Source of the DNA: Amoebidium appalachense | Taxonomy: Eukaryota > Ichthyosporea | Assembly: GCA_963693365.1 (NCBI GenBank) | Contig: CAVNZM010000006.1 | Location: forward strand, 7,006,001 to 7,070,000 | DNA length: 64,000 bases | Direction of reading: 5' to 3' | Part shown: positions 58,142-64,000 of the stretch, in pieces | How the letters are laid out: each line of letters starts with the position of its first letter | Position numbering within the stretch: position 1 is the first letter of the stretch | Made by a program: the position numbers and the translations under genes | Notes under the pieces: generated by a model | Told to the model about the DNA's origin: nothing | Database searches by the model: none | The model's input: the letters and a program-made list of their open reading frames with translations, nothing else

Positions 58142-59179
58142 ATACACAACTTGAAACACAACCTGAAACGCACGCACAAACATACACATAACCTACCTTG
58201 TTCCGTACCGTTTTGCGTCATCGAGTGTGTTGGGGATATTTAAGATACACTGTACTAGCAAATTCTTGGGCATATGGGGCACGGTTCACTGGTTAGCCAG
58301 GTCAAACTTTTCATTTCCAAAACAATTTATTTGCTGTGCTGTGGCTGGCTGCAGCATACACACCTAAGAAGCACCCACGGCGCACGCAAGCACGTACGCA
58401 CGAGTACGATCACGCCTTACATACACCTACTGTCATGTTGAACTACACTCGGCCAGGTAGAGTCTAGATCTAGATCTCGCACAGGCGTGCCGCATGCCTT
58501 TGTTTTCTGTAAGCATGCCATCGGACTGCGCCTTCGGGCGGGCCGCCCAAGCGCTTTGCTGGAAGTCTTGCTGGAAAAAAAGCCTTTAAGTTTACTGTGT
58601 TCTTTATAATTTCACGTATTACGATGCCAAAATGTACGGGGTAACTCATATACCATAGTTTGGTTTAAAAAAAAAGAATATCCTGAAAGCATTAGATTGC
58701 TGTCACTGTGCGTATTGATTGGTTGAAGAGCGCCGTCAGTCCCAAGCTGCTGACTTTCCACCAATCGCACGAGCCTCAGTAAAGCTGCAGGGAGGCAGTG
58801 AGGCTGAGCCTCATTGATTTGAGGGCATGTACTGTAAACATCTGTTACACCCGCACACACTCACGCGCGTAGGTACACATACACACATGCATATTCACAC
58901 AACACGCGCGCAGCATGAGCAAGCACACAGGCACTCACTCACTCACTTACACAACACTGCACATACAGCCACATATGTGCACTATCTCAGTAGATTGTGG
59001 ATCTAGTAAGTAATGCGACACGACTCTCAATCCTAGACTACTGTCAGATCTTAGACTATATTAGATCGGACACTGTGTGACTAAAACCCAACGCTCTGAT
59101 ACACACTTTCCGTAAACCATTGGTGCGAAAGCCTTTCGTTGGTCACAGCATCATTCTAAGACTTAGTACATGTACACTA
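58128..59179. other. Spacer, no gene seen
   Basis: Short (CA)n at 58127-58145 and AC-rich stretch at 58850-58980. No frame or structure of note. Confidence 0.5.
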
Positions 59180-59182
59180 TAA

Positions 59183-59890
59183 GGGGGTGTTTGGCAGTGC
59201 ATATCGTGTTTTCATCGTATTCGTATTTTCGCGCAATACCACGAATACAAATTTGTGTCGTGCCAAACCGTGGCACGCCGCAGAATTCTATCTCGCGAAA
59301 AGACAATGGGATCGCTTTAATACCGTCTTTTTGAAAATCACCATCGGACTGGTGGTGATTTTTGAAAAGACAATACAACTTTAAGCCAATCATAAGCGAA
59401 ATAAGCTTCTGTCGGATCCATCCGATCCAATCAAAGTTTTTAGAAATTCCTCAAACCACTTATGGTTATTTTGGCTTTGAGCTGGTCGAAACTGTCTGTT
59501 CTTTTCCAAAAATGCTGTTTTTTACAATAGAAATAAAGGGAAAAAAACAATTAGAGGTGTAAATTACTGTGTGAATAAAATAGATATAAAAACTTGTGCA
59601 AACTATGCTTAAATTATAACTTTTAATTGCACTTCGAAGTATTAACTGGATAATTATCAGTTTACATCCTTCGCCCAATCAAACACCTGAAAAATACACT
59701 TTTAGCATTCCATTGAAGAAACCTAAATGCGATCGATTGAACATATCTTGCGTGTTTAGGCGTGTTTGGCGCGCCATAATCGTATTATGGTCCCTAAATA
59801 CGCACACCTCAAAATGATTTTATGAGTACGAGTAATCGTCTTTTCACACAATCATATGAATACGATTATTTTTGGCTGCCAAACACGCCC
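59183..59890. mobile_element. PIF/Harbinger-like MITE, 708 bp
   Basis: Terminal inverted repeats GGGGGTGTTTGGCAG (left) and CTGCCAAACACGCCC (right, complementary with one mismatch). Both are flanked by TAA (59180-59182 and 59891-59893), the three-base target typical of PIF/Harbinger. It has no transposase. An internal AGGCGTGTTTGGCGCG at about 59757 looks like another copy of the same terminus. A small hairpin, AAAATCACCA with TGGTGATTTT, lies at about 59333-59362. Confidence 0.7.
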
Positions 59891-59949
59891 TAAAACCATC
59901 AGACGGTATTTCCGATACACACACACACGAGATATGGCGGTGACATGCT

Positions 59950-60612
59950 CTATAGAGCGTCAACGCCAAGCAGCAGAACCAGGCAGATTTGCAGCCTTGA
60001 AGCACCTGTAGGTGACCAAAACTTTGCAACAATTTCTTGAAGGCATGTCTGCAACAATTTCTTGAAGGCATGTCTACCAAATATACTATCTTCACGGTCG
60101 TATTAGGGTTCATTGACGAAGAACTATGAGGTCGTGGAGATAAATGTAAATTGTGAATAAGTGTCGACATTGCTGTCGGCTCTGTTATCTGCCCCGGACG
60201 GTGCATCATGTGCCCATGTACATCATATGCCCATGTGCATTGTGTGGGCCGGCATGTACATCATTTCCCATGTACATGTTGTGCCCACACTCACTATGTG
60301 TCCATTTACTTAGGCCATCTCTGACTTGTCTGGTTCGAGGAGCACGTCCCTTTCAATTGACCGCGCGGCCCATGACAGAAGGCTCACGTTCGGTTGGTCT
60401 TACGTGAATCTGATCAGCAGTGAAATCACAGGAAAAGTGTGCCGAGCCTTGTGTTCACTTTGGCACGAACCGTGAGAGGCTTTAGAATAAAGAAACGGTA
60501 GGTATACCTTCAAGAAATTGCTGCAAAAAGTTTGGTGCCAATTCTACAGGTGCTTCAAGACTGTGGATCGGACTGGTGCCGCTCCAAGCAGCGTTGACAT
60601 TCTATAGAGCAT
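59950..60612. mobile_element. Foldback/MITE-like element with ~105-bp inverted ends
   Basis: 59950-60060 and 60508-60612 are diverged inverted copies: ATGCTCTATAGA-type ends, CTTGAAGCACCTGTAG, and GCAACAATTTCTTGAAGG against GCAGCAATTTCTTGAAGG. The left arm has a 25-bp tandem duplication (60027-60051, 60052-60076). No gene inside; no clear target duplication. Confidence 0.55.
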
Positions 60613-60709
60613 TTAGTACCGCAATTTCTCGCTGGGGTGTGTGTATCAGGGATATGTGCCAGACTGATGATATACTATTGTATGTACAATACTTATACCC
60701 AAGAATTCG

Positions 60710-60892
<183 letters not shown>

Positions 60893-61620
60893 GGCACACA
60901 CACCCACAAGTCAGCATGCTTTGACACAAGAACACAAGAGAATGCATAACCCCATCCGCACAATGTGTATTTTATTCACATCACTTTTTAAGATAATACG
61001 GTGCCACGCTTTATTTTAGTCTTGCAATTGCGCGTGACCCATTCTGTAGCTGGATGTATAATGAAATGGTAGTACCGTACAACCATGGCATACGTACCAT
61101 AGGCCTGTGTTGGCCGCAACCACCATCAGCCGAGCCACTGAGCCACACAAAGCTCCTATCCTCATATCATGCTATGGTTTAGCTTTTCCTTATTGCACTT
61201 GCCCGAGTGGAAATGCCTATATGGAGTGTATTCGCTCACCTACAGTTCGACCTGCAACACAGATATTTGAGTGGATGCATGCAGCCACACAAAGTCTTCT
61301 GAGATAACAACCATCATGGTGGCCCCACCACTCGAAAAGCAAAAAGCAATTTATTTCCATCATTCAATCTCTTTTGTCCGTGCCACACTTAGAACACAAC
61401 ACATTCACGTCTAGAGCTGGTGGCCAAAAAACAACCAATGTGTGCTTCGCTCCCCCCTCCCCCCCCCCCCCCCCCCCCCTCCCCCTCCCCACTCCCACCC
61501 AACCCCCCTCCCACCCACCCCTGCGGCTGTGTGCTTGCTGTGTAGGGCACTGTGTGCGCATGGCAGCACTCTGCATGGGCCCAGGGCCAGCCTGGAGCCC
61601 CTCTGCCCCCCTCTAAGCAT
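60893..61620. other. 3' flank of the carrier gene, no other gene seen
   Basis: Ordinary sequence with a C-run at about 61459-61480. A polyadenylation signal for the minus-strand carrier could not be picked out confidently. Confidence 0.45.
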
Positions 61621-63250
61621 CTACCTGATGTCCAGCTGGGCCTTCATCTTCTCGTACACCACATAGCTGATGCTGACTGCAGGCACCACCTGCACAGCAC
61701 TCAGTGCCTGCTGTACGCCTAAACAGCCTACCAGCCACCAAACACCTAGGCAGGTTGGGATACAAACACACACACAGCCACCACCCACCTAGGCAGGATG
61801 GGATACACACACACGGCCACCACCCACCTAAGCAGGTTGGGATACAAACACACACACAGCCACCACCCACCTAAGCAGGGTGGGATACAAACAGACACAC
61901 AGCCACCACCCATCTAAGAAGGGGGGGATACACACAAACACACACACACGGCCACTACCCACCTAAACAGGTTGGGATACAAACACACACACACAGCCAC
62001 CACCCACCTTAAGCAGGTTGGGATACATGCCCTTGTAGAACCCCCTCAGCCCCTCCTGCAAAAGCATCAGAACCCATGCAAGGCTCCCCCCACCTCCCCT
62101 CCCCAAACCCCCCCCCCCCCCCCCCCCCCCCACACACACACACCCTCTGCATTGTGCGCTGGATGACATCCCGCATGCCCGTGTAGGACTCCGCATCTGG
62201 CGTGGCCCCCTGTGCCTGCAGCCTGCAGTGCCCCCGTCAGCACTCCCCCACATGCAGCCAGCCCTGGGCCTGGGCACTACCTTGTGCGGATCAGCGACAG
62301 CGGGTAGACCGTGGTGGAGCCGATGGTGCTGCTGATGGTGCCGCACACCTGCAGCCCGCAGGGGGTTAGGGCCTTCGGGCTGATAGAGGCACGGGGCCCA
62401 GCCTGCACTGCACACCGGCAGTGGATGCACGTGCACCCATGCAATAGGTGCTGGACTAGCGGCTGCACAATATGAGTGTGGTGCTTCTAAAACGTATCAT
62501 CAAACAAAACACAACATCGTGGCAAGCCCTGGACTACTGGGTGCCACCCAGACCGAGACAGGACACATCTGCTCAAACCTTGAACCTATCTACTAGTAGC
62601 AGGGCTGGATACCCTCTTCACAGCTAACAACCACAGTGTTTCCAGCTTGTTTCGTTTGTTCTTGTCAAGTTAATCTGTTGTGACAAAATAGCTCCAGCCA
62701 GTGGTCACTCCAATCTCCAGTGATCCATGGGATAAAATATGACCGAAAAAAGACACCACACTGCACAGCCCGTCCCCCCAAAACGGCTAAAACCTTTAAC
62801 TAGGCTACTCCTATGAACAGATAAAAGACAACAAAGACCATAAACTGCCCATGCTCACTGCTGATACCAAGCAAGGGGGGTGTGCGGCCAGAAACAGTTG
62901 ACGTAAGCACTGCAAGAACATAATAATCATGGGCCCTAAATTGACTACATGCAACACAAGGCACCCCCACTCTGGAATCATCGATGTGTCTTGTCTGTGT
63001 ACATGTGAGGTTCTGTGTCTTGTCTGTGTACATGTGAGGTTCTGTGCATGTTCTTTTCTTTTTTTTTCTTTTTTTTTTTGGAGGGGGGGGGGGGGGGGAG
63101 GGGGGGGGGGGGGGGGGGGGGGGACTCGAATGCAAGCACAGCCCAGACACATTAAGGGCCTCACCAGCATGGCCAGGGCGCTGGGGGCATCGACATTGAA
63201 GGCCTGCATGTAGCTGACCTTGAGCGTCTCAAATACCGTCAGGTCGATGG
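61621..63250 (-). CDS. Mitochondrial carrier (SLC25), resembling the ATP-Mg/phosphate type, 3' exons
   Basis: Five exons on the minus strand: 63250-63165, 62348-62281, 62222-62144, 62055-62008, 61689-61621 (stop TAG). All joins are GT-AG and in phase. The product reads IDLTVFETLKVSYMQ, VCGTISSTIGSTTVYPLSLI, RTRLQAQGATPDAESYTGMR, EGLRGFYKGMYPNLLK and VVPAVSISYVVYEKMKAQLD. The PLSLIRTR stretch is the third-repeat signature (Pro-x-x-x-x-x-Arg), GFYKGMYPN fits the second half-motif, and the VPAVSISYVVYE end is close to SCaMC/APC carriers. Such proteins sit in the inner mitochondrial membrane and exchange ATP-Mg for phosphate. Only the last ~117 codons are here; upstream exons, including any EF-hand domain, lie beyond 64000, so the substrate is inferred. 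Confidence 0.8.
61737..62007 (-). repeat. Minisatellite built from an exon end and its splice donor
   Basis: About six ~45-bp units in the last intron. Read on the minus strand, each has TATCCCAACCTGCTTAG (or similar) followed by GTGGGTGGTGGCTGTGTGTG. This copies the end of exon 62055-62008 and its donor. Several units keep AG/GTGGGTGG donor-like junctions. Confidence 0.75.
62349..63164 (-). other. Intron of the carrier gene
   Basis: About 816 bp containing a G-rich tract (about 63082-63123) and a 31-bp duplication of TGTCTTGTCTGTGTACATGT near 62986-63045. No other gene seen. Confidence 0.6.
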
Positions 63251-63280
63251 CTGTGCACCATAGTCAGCACCGACCAGTGG

Positions 63281-63640
63281 CTATTTAGGCCTAGATAGGT
63301 CGAGATAGGCCTAGATAGGGCTAAATAGGGCCACACAGCATGCGCTGCATGAAAGACTCCTGGCTGCTACACAATGGCTAGGCATGGTTGACTGTGGATT
63401 AGAAGTTATGAACAGCCAATCATGTGTGGTTGGCTGTAAGTATGAACAGCGAATCATGTGTGGTTGGCTGTAAGATATGAACAGCCAATCATGTGTGGTT
63501 GGCTGTAAGTATGAACAGCGAATCATGTGTGGTTGGCTGTAAGTATGAACAGCCAATCATGTGTGGTTGGCTGTAAGGTATCAACAGCCAATCATGTGTG
63601 GTTGGCTGTAAGTATGAACAGTGCATTGATTGGCCAATGC
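63281..63640. repeat. Minisatellites: TAGGCCTAGA-type and ~34-bp palindromic unit
   Basis: 63281-63330 holds short AGATAGGCCTAGATAGG repeats. From about 63405 to 63625 a 34-35-bp unit (GAACAGCCAATCATGTGTGG with TTGGCTGTAAGTAT) occurs six times. CAGCCAA and TTGGCTG are complementary arms in each unit, and AGCCAATC/AGCGAATC alternate at first. Confidence 0.8.
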
Positions 63641-63774
63641 GTGGTTGGCCGTCCATTTCCAACCATCCACACGGACTGGAGCCATCTCATAATGGTCTGA
63701 TACAATCATACGGTCATGTGACCTGCCCCCCGGACAGGGCCCAACTAGCACGTGTCCAAACAATCTAAGTGTGC

Positions 63775-64000
63775 AGTGCACATACGGGCATAATGGACCA
63801 TGCAGGGTGCACATATGGGCATAATGGACCATGCAGGGTGCACATATGGGCATAATGGACCATGCAGGGTGCACATACGGGCATAATACACGATGCAGTG
63901 TGTGTGCACATACAGGCATAATGGACCATGCAGGGTGCACATATGGGCATAATGCACGATGCAGTGTGTGTGCACATACGGGCATAATGCACGATGCAGT
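63775..64000. repeat. 31-35-bp minisatellite
   Basis: Seven or more units of GCACATAYGGGCATAATG followed by GACCATGCAGG or CACGATGCAGTGTGTGT. Two unit types alternate irregularly, and the array runs off the window end. Confidence 0.85.

Noticed and set aside
63405-64000. CRISPR-like array
   Set aside because: Units are contiguous tandem repeats without unique spacers, in a eukaryotic gene context.

Overview
The window is nuclear eukaryotic DNA. It shows GT-AG introns with reading frames that join exactly across them, a mitochondrial carrier gene in several short exons, TATA/CCAAT promoter motifs, very many microsatellites, and more than 25 pure G or C runs of 15-48 bases. No bacterial operon, rRNA or tRNA was seen. 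The host cannot be named safely. A PIF/Harbinger-like MITE, split-direct-repeat tyrosine-recombinase retrotransposons and a Plavaka/KDZ-like transposase together would fit a large, repeat-rich algal or similar protist/streptophyte genome, but this is a weak inference.

Layout. 0-6.3 kb: an unknown gene fragment cut by a C32 tract, a truncated LTR element, a 372-bp tandem repeat, and a Plavaka-like transposase pseudogene whose three exons join in phase. 6.8-16.7 kb: one 5'-truncated tyrosine-recombinase (YR) retrotransposon and a block of rearranged, inverted and nested pieces of the same family. 16.7-20 kb: TG and GA repeats with one partial terminal repeat. 20-30.4 kb: an older YR copy (D) split by a near-complete younger copy (E). 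30.4-37.7 kb: non-YR sequence with three unrecognised gene remnants, about 107-bp inverted repeats and a nested solo YR repeat. 37.7-45.6 kb: a third YR copy (F, minus strand) carrying a young 2.7-kb LTR element in its terminal repeat. 45.8-48.1 kb: a decayed YR relative. 48-61.6 kb: mostly non-coding satellites, homopolymer tracts, two MITE-like elements and two short candidate exons. 61.6-63.25 kb: the 3' exons of an SLC25 carrier on the minus strand, resembling the ATP-Mg/phosphate type. The end of the window is minisatellite.

The dominant system is the YR retrotransposon. Its architecture is A1 - Gag - RT/RNase H - tyrosine recombinase - B1 - A2 - B2, with A about 497 bp and B about 94 bp. 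Solo A-B2 copies have the structure expected from A1 x A2 recombination. Two nested insertions can be read base by base and show no target-site duplication, as expected of recombinase-mediated integration. No copy is fully intact: E alone keeps an unbroken recombinase frame and F alone keeps an unbroken Gag frame.
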